From: Lolium rigidum
Lineage: Eukaryota; Streptophyta; Magnoliopsida; Poales; Poaceae
Assembly: GCF_022539505.1 (NCBI RefSeq)
Contig: NW_025899904.1
Span: forward strand, 186,001-250,000
Direction of reading: 5' to 3'
Length of the DNA: 64,000 nucleotides
The notes beneath the pieces are model-generated. The model did not search any database. It was not told the DNA's origin and saw only the letters and a list, made by a program, of their open reading frames with translations. Both the position numbers and the translations under genes were made by a program. Shown here in pieces: positions 10,426 to 20,800 of the stretch. Numbering within the stretch: the stretch's first letter is position 1; every line of letters starts with the position of its first letter.

Positions 10426-12235
10426 GTGCTCGGCTGAAAATTAGACGCCCTTGTTCTATCGCCATTTGGATCTGCCGACGCCACACCCTGCGGTCGTTGG
10501 TGGTATGGGTGAACGTGTTATGCCACTTGCGGTATGGCTTTCCGTTCAGCTCCTGCGCCGTGGGGATTTTGTGGCCTTCGGGTACCTTTAGCTGCTTCTC
10601 CTTAAGTAAGAGGTCGAAAATTTGCTCAGCTTTGGTCACGTCGAAGTCAAACCCTCTTGGAGGACCTTGTGGCTTAACCCATTTGCAGGACACGGGGCTT
10701 GCCCTCCGAGTCCATTCAGCCACTGCTACCTCTTGATCTCCCGCAGAGCCTTCATCTTCATCTGCCTCAACCAGGACTACCGCACGCTTGAATTTATCCT
10801 GGTACAACTCTGGGTGGCGTTGTTCATATGATGACAGCTTCTGAACCATATGCGCCAGTGAAGGGTAGTCTGCTTGGGAAGCCATATCCTTGATCGGTGA
10901 TGCGAGACCCACCACCGCCAACTCGATTGCTTCTTTTTCAGTCACACGAGCCGAATAGCATCGGTTTCTAACGGTCCTGAAGCGCTAGATGTATTCTGAC
11001 ACTATTTCTCCGCGCTTCTGTCGTACTTGTGCTAGATCGGCAATGCCAGCCTCGGAAGCCTCTGAGTGATACTGCATGTGGAACTGTTCTTCCAACTGCT
11101 TCCAAGTCCGGATTGAGTCTGGTGGCAGCGATGTGTACCACCCGAAAGCCGATCCTGTGAGGAACTGTGCGAAGAACCTCACGCGTAGTTCATCTGATGC
11201 TGAGATCGTGCCCAACTGCGCCAAATATCGGCTCACATGTTCGATTGAGCTGGAGCCATCTGACCCACTAAACTTGGAGAATTCAGGGAGCCGATATTTG
11301 GGTGGTAGTGGGATCAAATCGTACTCGTTGGGGTACGGCTTGGAATAGCCGATTGCCCTCCTTTTCGGCACCATGCCGAACTGGTCTCTCAAGATTGTAC
11401 TGATCTGATCCGCGGTGCTGGCTGCAGGAGTCGAGCTCTGAAGATTCGCTGGAGTGGCATACTTAGCCAGCCACGCTTGCTTCTCAAGCTCTGAGCCAGC
11501 TGCAGGAGTTGAGCTCTGGAGGTTCGTCGGAGTGGCATACTTAGCTAGCCACGTCTGCTTCTCAAGATCTGTTCCAGAAGTTCCTCCTGCTGTTCCAGAA
11601 GTCCCTGCTGTTGCAGTCTGGTTCGTGAGTGCCCAGTTACTGCAGTCTGGCACGTATGTGCACGTGTACCCGTGAGGGATCTCTTTAGGCGCCTCATACA
11701 AGAACTGGTAATCACTAGGGTCACCACCGATCTTGTAGACGACGTATGCCGGTGAACTCGGCACTTCTGGTGCTGCCAACGCGAACGGCAGCGGTGGTCG
11801 GGACTGGAGTGGTATCTCTCCTTGGTGAGTCCCTAGAGCAGGTCCTGACGGAGAGTACTGATGCCTCATGATTTCCTGGATCACCCGAAGGGCGACACGC
11901 TCCAAAGTGTTCACCAGGCTCTCAGAATGGCGGTGTTAATGAGCTACCATGAAATTAATCTCCTGACGCAGAGACCTGGTGCGTTCCTCTGAAGGGGCGG
12001 ACAGGTCCACTCCATCGAGCGCGCCTTCAGGTGAGAACCCTTTCCACCTAATGCCGTGTGAGCGGGTCCTCTGGAAAGAGCCGATGAGGTCGGCTTCGAG
12101 GATAGCTTTGACCTCGTCATACTTCTTCTTGAGCTCCTCAGTCAGATCTTCGTACGTGACTGGAGTACCTTCCACCATCTCAGATGTAGATGGTGATGCA
12201 GTTGATGTCGAAGATTGTCCCACCGGGCGTGCCAC
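10426..12235 (-). pseudogene. Gypsy gag region
   Basis: Coding direction 12235 to about 10390, in three frames. The N-terminus starts MARPVGQSSTSTASPSTSEM right after the primer-binding region and holds a coiled segment (LTEELKKKYDEVKAIL). The retrotransposon gag domain lies at about 11240-10985 (KFSGSDGSSSIEHVSRYL, then FAQFLTGSAFGWYTSLPPDS, then WKQLEEQFHMQYHSEA). Between them a Thr/Ala/Gly-rich linker contains a direct repeat, LEKQ(T/A)WLAKYATP(T/A)NLQSSTPAA, twice (about 11400-11570). The frame breaks at 10985 and 11936-11985. Confidence 0.82.
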
Positions 12236-12239
12236 AATG
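12222..12239 (-). other. Primer-binding site region of the Tat-like Gypsy
   Basis: On the - strand the bases after the 5' LTR end read TGTGGCACGCCCGGTGGG, starting with the TGG typical of a site complementary to a tRNA 3' end. I could not assign the tRNA. Confidence 0.5.
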
Positions 12240-13399
12240 TGTTGCGGTCAGAAACCCACCGGCGAGCAACGACGGGCAACACAGTAGAGCCGGGAGGCTC
12301 CCAGGACTGCGGCTGGCCCTGGTCCCTCGAGCGACGGCCCGCAAAGCCTCGGCATGCACGTCCGATGCTGGTGCAAGGGCGTGCCACCTGACCTATACCT
12401 GGTCAGGAAGGTGATGGATTTGCTTCGCTTAGTTTCCTGCATGGCATACACGTAAACATTAAATACGAGCCTCGATCGGCTCTCAGGTTGCCCTGTGAAT
12501 CGGCTCAAGGAGCCGATCCACCCATGATTCGTATGAGGTCTACGATCACATGGTGGTCCTGCTTGATCAAAATAAAGCTAAAACGACCTACGACGATTTA
12601 GGGTTTTCACCACATAATCGGAACATCCTACGCGTGATTGAGCCTGGCAGCCACGCACGGTGATAATAAACCAACCCTAGACAAGGCCTAAAAAACAACA
12701 TGAAGTTGATCCCCGGAACATCTTATCTAGGGCTAGCAAACTACACCCTACGTGCTACTGGATCCTTCAACCCGTTTGCAAGGCCTAACTATGCAGATAT
12801 TAAACTAATCTTTGAAGAACAAGGAGCAATCATAACGGATCGGATCTACTAAATAATGATCAAGCGAGGTGCCGCCCTTACACCTAAGATAGGTGTAAGG
12901 GCGGCTAGACGTCTAAGGGTTGCATGGACAAAAGCATGTGACACGATGAAACAATGCTAACCCTAATACATCTATGATAACTACGCTGCTCGCCATCAAC
13001 AAGGCTTCAGCACGAGCAACACATGAACAACGAATAAACGTGTACTGCCTAGATTGCAAGATGCGATCTAGGCAGCATGATGCTTACCCGGAAGAAACCC
13101 TCGAAACAAGGGGTTGGCGATGCGCCTAGATTGGTTTGTGATGAACGTGATTGTTGTTTTTCTCAATAACCCTAGATACATATTTATAGTCCGTAGACTT
13201 TCTAACGTGGGAATAATCCCAACCGTGCACGAGCTAAATTCTATCTAACCGACACGTATCCTACTATATTTACAGATACACGGGCAAGCTAGCCCAAACT
13301 TTGTATACAAGGCCGATTCATGTATTTCTTCCGTGTATATTCTTCAAGCCCATCTTAATCGCGGCCCACCTCTGATCCGGTCAAATTCTGGTGATAACA
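12240..13399 (-). repeat. 5' LTR of the Tat-like Gypsy
   Basis: 1,160 bp, near-identical to 4999-6159, followed by the target duplication ACTAT (13400-13404). It carries the transcription signals of the - strand element and both hairpins (12871-12905 and 13045-13075, the latter with one mismatch). Confidence 0.93.
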
Positions 13400-13404
13400 A
13401 CTAT

Positions 13405-13690
13405 ATAAAATAGGCAAGTAATATCCCATAAAGGAAAACCAACATTGTACTTTGTAACTAACCCGTGCTGGACTTTGGGACCGAGCATTCTATATAGAGG
13501 TTAGGAGGAGCCACCGGGGAGGGCACCCAATACTCGTTTCGAAACGCAATCGCTGTAACCCGAGTTGTTCCGATGACTTTACCCACAATTAATATACGTC
13601 GCATACCTTGTTTATCTGACCAATCGACGAAATCACCAGTGACTCTTTTTTCCCTAAAAACAAAGTCCATGACATTGGACATTGCCGAGA
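13405..13690 (+). repeat. Right piece of the split Gypsy LTR
   Basis: Continuation of the LTR that starts at 4888, after the second ACTAT copy. The right end is set tentatively where the sequence changes character near 13690-13700 (a CA after AACTATCAT); no second LTR copy is present to confirm it. 13700-14150 shows no recognisable gene. Confidence 0.4.
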
Positions 13691-14149
13691 TTAACTATCA
13701 TCAGTCACCTCCTTTTCCATGGGGCCGACAAGGTGGAAGGGAAGGACTTGGGTACTATCCCCTCACATGGAGCTACCTGTGGGCCCATATGGGGCATCCG
13801 TCACAGATTTCCTTCATGGCCACATCGTGCCCCTCATATGGACCCAGGTGGGGACTAGGTGCTCCACTTTTGCATGACGGTCACATCTTCCGTAGAAACA
13901 TCCTGCAACATTTCAAGACATTCGGAGAAAATTTTGTACGTAATTTTTTTAAACTTGGTTTTTGGAAATTTCCATAAAAATATAAAACATGTATATTGTT
14001 TCACATTTTGTTTTCAACAAGACTATGGCATAATTTAAATATAAGCAAGAATTAAGAGTAGTAAATATCAAGTCTGCACTATTATCATCATGTTATGAAT
14101 GAGGTTGGTCAAGTCTCTTTTGTATTATGATAAGAATAGGAGAATGACT

Positions 14150-15060
14150 TGTTGGATGAAAGGGAAATAAAATAGCTCAAGTTACCTCAACCCTGATTGG
14201 AATAGTACCAATCATCAATATGCCATAATTAGGTTTTGGGGGAGGAATTGGTATAGCAATACTTCCAAGCCATAACACTTAATGTGTTGACACTGGACTT
14301 TAATGGATCTCTAGATTTATTCTTGGGAAAATTAAATGGTATGCTCATAAAAAATAACCTCTCCTTTTGTGCAATCAATAGCATACCCTACAATATTAAG
14401 AAATGGTCTCCCAATAATAATGGAAAGATTATCATCTTCAGATATTTCAAGAATAACAAAGTCTATAGATACTTGCACATTAGAAATGATAATAATAAAA
14501 TTATCACAAACACCAATAGGAAGAGTAGTAGATTTGCCAGCCATTTGAAGTGACACTCATTTGGAACTAGTTTATCTAGATCAAGCTTCTTATAAATAGA
14601 GAATGTCATGACACTTACACCAACACCTAAATCTCATAAGGCATATCTAACATAGTTATTTTTATTAGAGCATAGTATAGTAGGGATTCATGGATCTCCT
14701 TTCTCTTCAGATAATTTCGCTTTACATGAATAATCAACAAGCATGGCAGTAATAGCTTCATCATGTATCTTTCTCTTATTAGGCACAATGTCTTTCATAT
14801 ACTTTGCATAGGGAAATATTTTAATGCCATCAGCCAAAGGAATTTGCAAGCATACATTTTAAATTAATTCAGCAAACCTTTCAAACCATGCATCATCTTG
14901 TGATTTGGTGATTGCTTGTGGACACGGTATGGGCCTTTGTACCCATTACCCAATAAGGATATCTTCCTCTATGATTAGGATCGATGTGCAACTTTCTTTT
15001 CTTTACACGTCTTTACCTGTGAATCCTCCACATGGAAAGGTTCATATTATCAATTTCTTG
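14150..15060 (-). pseudogene. Degenerate Athila-type Gypsy gag/protease remnant
   Basis: The minus-strand frame at 14556-14332 reads SLQMAGKSTTLPIGVCDNF, then VDFVILEISEDDNLSIIIGRPFL, then IDCTKGEVIF. This is the C-terminal half of an Athila-type retropepsin, where the I(I/L)GRPFL motif is characteristic. Flanking minus-strand sequence (14590-14880) still resembles the upstream protease and gag linker but is full of stops. No LTRs were found. It is older than the neighbouring elements. Confidence 0.7.
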
Positions 15061-16990
15061 AGACTCTTGATGTTCTTTATGGTCTACAGATCCGCGAGGC
15101 AAGGGTGCGGGCGCCTGCAGACGGGCGGATAGGCGGGCATGACCACTAAGGGTGAGAATGACGACGAGACAGGCTCGTTGCCCACACCGACCGACGGGGA
15201 GTAGGTTAGGTTTTAGTTAAAATTTAGTTGTTGTTAATTCAACTTTGTAATATAATGTAATTCGAATAAAAAATAATTCATATCGAATCAAAGTGTTCTC
15301 GTAGAAAGCATTTGGGGACACGACGACTGAGAATGGATATGCCCCAAAGGCAATCGACCAATCCGGCACATCGTTCAAGGATGCGATCCAATATGCTCTT
15401 TTTTTTTTTTTTGAGCTTACGATCCAATATGCTCTTGTACAAAACCAAAGTGGTGACGGTCATTTGCCAAGCATCCATATGGGCTCGCGATTAATGGATC
15501 TAGATTCATAGCGTAGAGAATTCGTCCTCAAAAGTTTCACAGCACTCAACTTCATGGCACGCCCTATTAGGCCTAGTAGAAGCCCGAGCTTGAGCGTGCA
15601 ATTTTTTTTTTTGAGCGTACAATTTTAATGTTGCAAATGTGCACATGCGCATTTATAGTTGCACCATCCTATACCGAGAAGCTCATAGGAATATGAGTCA
15701 AAAATATGGCAGAGAACCTGGTACAAGCGCATCTGATTTTAAAATATTCGAAAATGCCTATAAATGTTTTAGAATTTTGAAATTATTAATACTTACTCGT
15801 GCAATTTTTTTTAATATGACCGCATGTGACCTACACAAAAACAAATAAAAATGAAGCTTTGTAATCCTATAAATAGTATACGCTTAATCCTTATATTATG
15901 AACATCACAATTTGATATTTTTGTGTAGGTTGCATACTTTTATGTTTTATGTTGAAACTTAATATGTAGGTACCTGCATATATTCTCTACACAAATGATT
16001 TATAGAATTTTTTAAATAATTTTTAGTATTTTAAGTTTCATTGCTTTAACAGGTTCTGGTGCACCTAGGAGCCAAAAATTCACATCCTAGTATGAGTTTT
16101 TTTTCCTTTAGAAAGAACACTTGTATGATTTATTACAACTATATTCATACGGTTCTCCATAAACGATGTATCCTTCAAACCTGCTAAATATCAATTTGAA
16201 ATGTTCTATATTTTAAGCAACACAAAAATTACAAAAATGTGGACATGAGTTTAGTGATTTCAAATCTAAAAAAAAGAAGATTTTGTCATTTTTGTGTAGC
16301 TTAGAATGCGAAACATTCCGAATAGATATTTTGCACGTTTGTGGGATACATCATTGGCTAATTTTTGATTTTTTCTTAACTTTTTCTTCAAACATGTTAA
16401 TATAATTTTCAAAGTTTTTAATATGCAGGAAGCACTGCATTTCGGGAACCAAAAGGGTCAAATTTTAAAAGTCTTACTTAAAATAATGGTGGTATATTTA
16501 TTAATTTTTTTGACAAGTCTGATTCTTTAGCAAAAGTAATGGCTCCCAGCGAAATTATTTTAGAATCTGACCCCTAGGTTCGATACCAACAAGGATGGAG
16601 CCGAAATTGTATAGGTGGGCTCCAAGGATTTTCGTTGCTAAATGGCTTCATAGGTTCGACGTCATGTGGTTTGGCGTTGGCCCTGCTTCGGCGCCGACCT
16701 GCACGATTTCAGCTTCATCCTCGTTGGCACCAAACTCAGCGGTCAGACTTCAGTTAGACGAGTCATTAATGTCGCTAGATGGTTAGTTTCTCAAACAAAA
16801 TATTACCCATCTATATTCGTAAATGGAGGGAATGAGCAGCGCTATGGACAACCAGGACTGTGGACAATTACAATTCACTCGGGAAATGGTGAAGTTCATT
16901 AAAGCTCGGAAAATGACAGTACTCCAAGTGCAATTACCTTCTTTCTCGAAATACACAGATGAACCAAAAGTAGAAAATAGTGTATTGCAC
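15061..16990. other. AT-rich intergenic DNA upstream of the VRN1 promoter
   Basis: No gene recognised. It holds two small poly-T insertions (see 15384-15436 and 15592-15626) and anonymous degenerate repeats. Short open frames here have no family features. Confidence 0.5.
15384..15436. repeat. 17-bp direct repeat flanking a 19-nt poly-T insert
   Basis: CGATCCAATATGCTCTT occurs at 15384-15400 and 15420-15436, flanking 12 T plus GAGCTTA. A 17-bp duplication around a homopolymer tail fits target-primed retroposition of an almost fully 5'-truncated LINE or SINE whose A-tail lies on the - strand. Confidence 0.6.
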
Positions 16991-16999
16991 ACGTTCTCA

Positions 17000-17889
17000 A
17001 CCGACGCAGCGCATTGCCGGAAATGAAGCTGCCCCCGGGCGTGGGCCGTGTAGGGATGCGACATTTGAGGGCAAAGACCAGACGCGGCAACGCCGGGCAC
17101 TAGCTACCACCCCACTACTGTCAGCAGTAGCAGCAGAGCAACACTTCATCCATCCAAGTCCAAATCAATCATGCGCACGAGACGACGCAGGCAGGGAGGA
17201 CAGGCGGCAGTCCCAAACGGGAGAAGCGAGACGGCCCAAATTAAGCAAGCAAGCAAAGCCAGCCTCCTACTGTCGCAGCCCGCCCGCCCGCCCCCACTCC
17301 GCACCATCATCTCATCTCGCCTTCCATCTTTCCTGGACGGACCAGTACTTGACCTAGCATTTGTTCCGCGCCGCCGTCGTCACAACAACAACAAAAAAAA
17401 AAGCACAAAAGGAAATGAAATGCCTACGAAAAAGGAGAAAAAAAAAAAGGCCGTGCTCCGTTCCTGTGGCTCGAGCAATAGATACAGGCTGCGAGGAATT
17501 CGGGCATCAGATTTTGGAGATTCGGACGTACGATCGGCGGACACGTCGACGGGATCCGGGCCCACAGCAGGCCATCCTGTGGCGGGGCGAGCCCGGGGCC
17601 CCACGGGTTGGGCCTGGGCCAATGGCAAGTCGACAACGGATATGCTCCAGACCAGCCCGGTATCGACATACCGCGATCTGCCCCAGATCCCTTAAAAACC
17701 TCCCTCCCCCCTTGCCGGAACGGAACCCTCGTTGCTCCTCTCCCCCCACACACACACCCACCGGACGCGCGCACGCACGCCATGACGCCGACCCCGCGGC
17801 TCGACCTGCACCCCCGGGAGTAGCCGTCGCGGTCGCCGGCTGGCTGGATTAGGGTTTGGGCCGGTCTTCGAGGGAGGGAAGGAGGCGAG
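17000..17889 (+). promoter_or_regulatory. VRN1: VRN1 promoter and 5' leader
   Basis: GC-rich, low in repeats, directly upstream of the MADS-box start codon. It contains the VRN-box-like TTAAAAACC-TCCCTCCCCCC at 17692-17711, a CA-repeat at 17748-17760, and (AG/AAAAG)-rich tracts at 17390-17450. No transposon was recognised between 17000 and 17889, so the core promoter looks intact. Transcription start not determined. Confidence 0.75.
17692..17711 (+). promoter_or_regulatory. VRN-box-like element
   Basis: TTAAAAACCTCCCTCCCCCC, 198 bp before the ATG. The cereal VRN-box, TTAAAAACCCCTCCCC from memory, occupies the same place in wheat VRN1 and is disrupted in several spring alleles. Here the A5 core is kept and the C-run is interrupted by a T and extended. 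Confidence 0.7.
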
Positions 17890-20800
17890 ATGGGGCGCGG
17901 CAAGGTGCAGCTCAAGCGGATCGAGAACAAGATCAACCGCCAGGTCACCTTCTCCAAGCGCCGCTCGGGCCTGCTCAAGAAGGCGCACGAGATCTCCGTG
18001 CTCTGCGACGCCGAGGTCGGGCTCATCATCTTCTCCACCAAGGGAAAGCTCTACGAGTTCGCAACTGACGCATGGTTAGTACCCTACACCCTACGGCCAC
18101 AGCGACCGCTGATTAATTTCTCTCCGTTCCGCCTTCGATTTCATGCCGCTCTACGAGTTGGGCGCTTGTTCGCTCCATTTCTGCGCTGTTCGATCCATTA
18201 AGTTTGCCGCGCGCTCGGTGTTCATTCCTGTGTCGAATTCTTCCTCGGCTGCTCGTTTTGCTACCCTAGAATCCACCGGCGGCGGGGTAAGCGTCCCGCC
18301 GCTGCGATTCCTGCCTTGGACCGTACGGCCAGAGACGGGCTGCTGGGCTATTTTATGCTCCGCTATCGCCGGGGACCTTGTTCATCCGCTTCATTTTGGG
18401 GAATTTTTCCGTCCCAGACCCGCCAGCTGGCAACCCAAGTGGAAGGGGTGCCATAGTAAATATCTTGCTACTTTACACGTCCCCTTTTTTTTCTGGTAGC
18501 TCAGGATATTTATTTTTACCTCTCACTCGAGTAGGCTGATAGTATTTGTGTACCAAGCTTACCCTCCTCATCTCAGTTGGCATCTTATCTTATTTGATGC
18601 ACGTCGTTGCCTGTCTGATCAGTTACTGTGAGCTTAATTTGCTGCTTAGAACCTCATCAACTTGCTGAGTTCTTTTCAAGCTGACCCCCCATTTTGTTGT
18701 TTGATTGGCTCCATCTCATCGGAATTAATTAATTGTCTGAAGCTCCCAAATGCATCGTTTGCCTGGAACTCATGAAACTCGTCCCTAGTGTCAAATTAAT
18801 TGTTCATATGTTTTCTGTAGCCCGTTCCCTTCTATCTGCTTCCTCAGTTTAATTACTTGTGAGATAGAAATCATATACTGATTGCCTGCTAACAAAAGAA
18901 ATTGGAGCAAATAACACTTATCCAGCCGTTCTCCCTGCTCACATAACTCCATCTTAGCTTCCGAAGGATCGCTTCTTTCTGGTAAATAAACAATGATGTT
19001 TGTAATCTTGTCGAGAAAACGAAATTGTTATTTGTTTCATGTGTATTAACAAGGACGTGTACTATGTTGATTACTGAACTTGAACTACTAGGTTCTTTGC
19101 TGTAGTAGTATGACTGAACAAGTGGCGCCGAAGAAAGAGTAAGCAAAGTTGATTGGTTTACCTTCTATTCGGTTGCTCTACCGAATGACTATGCATGCAG
19201 GCAGTAGAACAGTTATTGGTTAGATTAATGCTTGCATGCATGTATCAAGCCGGGCAAGTGATGCAAATTACTTCTGGGTCGCTGAGGTCCATAAGAATAA
19301 AAGTCACTTAAATTAAGCTACAAAATGGATGTAGTCATATTATAAGCCTAGGAGCAGTGCTGAGCTTCGGCATCTGAGAACATTCTAATTGGTAGCCGTG
19401 CATATGTTGGATTGCCTGCTTTATTTTCTTCTCTCCAATGTTTGCTCCCGTGGCATGCTGGCATCCTAATTGTTACATGCTTGTCTAGATCCTATGAAAC
19501 CGCAGATGCATTGTGATGATATTCCATGGTCTAGTTTGTTAGCCAGCCTCTTGTAGTTACGGAACCTCAGATTTTACAGCTTTCTGGACTTCTAATACAA
19601 ATATGCATACAAACCATCATGATATATAGCCTGGCCACAGCCGACGGCTCAAGCACAAAACCAGCACTGATCAAGAAGACAGCCTATGCATACACTAAAA
19701 GGCAGATAATATTGCACACTTCACTGGTTAGCTGATCCTGGTTTTGGATAACTGGGACCAAATTGTTATTCACTCTATCCACTCATTTTAACATCAGCCG
19801 ATTAGTTAATCACATCTTCCAAAGGTCTTAGACAGTGTAAGACTTAACCTTCTGTAGTAAATACTAGGCCCAGCCTACCAAAAGGTCTTATAATTTAGAA
19901 TAAAAGGTAGTACCAATTAGACTATTAGGGATTCTGTTTTGGATCTGTACTGTTACACGCTGTGTCGCTCTAGTGCTTTCCCAGGTCAAGGGAAACAGAT
20001 ATCCTCTACACCTTTTGTATCTCCCAACAATATTAATACCTCCGTCCCATGAAAACATGTCTTAACTTTATCTAAATTTGAGGGTATCTAGATGCCACAT
20101 AGTGTCTAGATACATCCAAATTTGGTTGAAGCTAAGGCAAGTTTCAAAAGTTGAAAGAGGTACTTTTAGTACATCCAAGGTATTGTCTAAAAATATCAAC
20201 TCTGAGGTAGTCAGAGGTTCCATTTTTGCTCCTGCGACATCTTTAGCCCCACAGACAACGCCCAGACGACCGGCTTGGACCGCTAAGATCTTATGTTTAT
20301 CCACCATGCATGTAGGTTATGATTTTGCGTTCAAGAAAAATAAACTAATATTTTGAAAATTAAAATTAAACTCCAATAAAGTCTATGTCGATCTACTGAT
20401 AGAATCGCTGGAACCGAAAACTAGTTGCTTTTTTTGCATTATGTTTCCCCAAAATGATAAAAGCTTCTTCATACATGTATTGTAAGTGAAATCTTAAGAT
20501 ATACTCCATCCGTTCCATTCTATAATGCCTATAGTTTTTTGGCATGAAAATTAGCGCAAGAGTATTCTTTACATAAGATCCATTGGCTTAACGATTTGAG
20601 ATCAGAGTAAAATGAGGAAAAATCGATAACTTCCTAAATTAACATAACAAATTCCACAAATCTCTCTAGTTGACTCTCCATATATGTGCAGCCAGGTTCT
20701 ACTATTAAGGAAAGAAAAACAATGCTTCCTAAATCTAAGTAATCGTTGGGGTCATGCATTAGGAATCTCAATTAATTGTTTCCCTTTTGTATGGATTTTT

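Larger units (their letters stand above)
4999..13399 (-). mobile_element. Structurally complete Tat-like Gypsy LTR retrotransposon, pol internally deleted
   Basis: 8,401 bp bounded by two LTRs (4999-6159 and 12240-13399) and a perfect 5-bp target duplication ACTAT (4994-4998 and 13400-13404). Gag-pol reads on the - strand, so the LTR at 12240-13399 is the 5' LTR. Order in the coding direction: gag (12235-10426), remnant of protease and RT N-terminus (10422-9740), RNase H plus a second RNase H (9638-8688), integrase (8668-7443), a + strand acidic ORF (6458-7081), polypurine tract (reading CCAGGGGGGCATG on the - strand, 6160-6172), 3' LTR. The second RNase H (DGSACDDG, NNVAEYEA, SQNTDANDLA) marks the Tat/Retand branch. 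The RT catalytic core is absent, so it is non-autonomous now. The LTRs differ at roughly 16-18 positions by eye, suggesting a recent insertion. Confidence 0.93.

Noticed and set aside
17424..18041. Long minus-strand frames across the VRN1 promoter and exon 1
   Set aside because: They are mirror images of GC-rich promoter and MADS-box coding sequence; no family features.
18075..18201. Continuation of the MADS frame beyond residue 61
   Set aside because: This is read-through into intron 1; the GT donor at 18075 and the Cys codon completed by exon 2 show the true junction.
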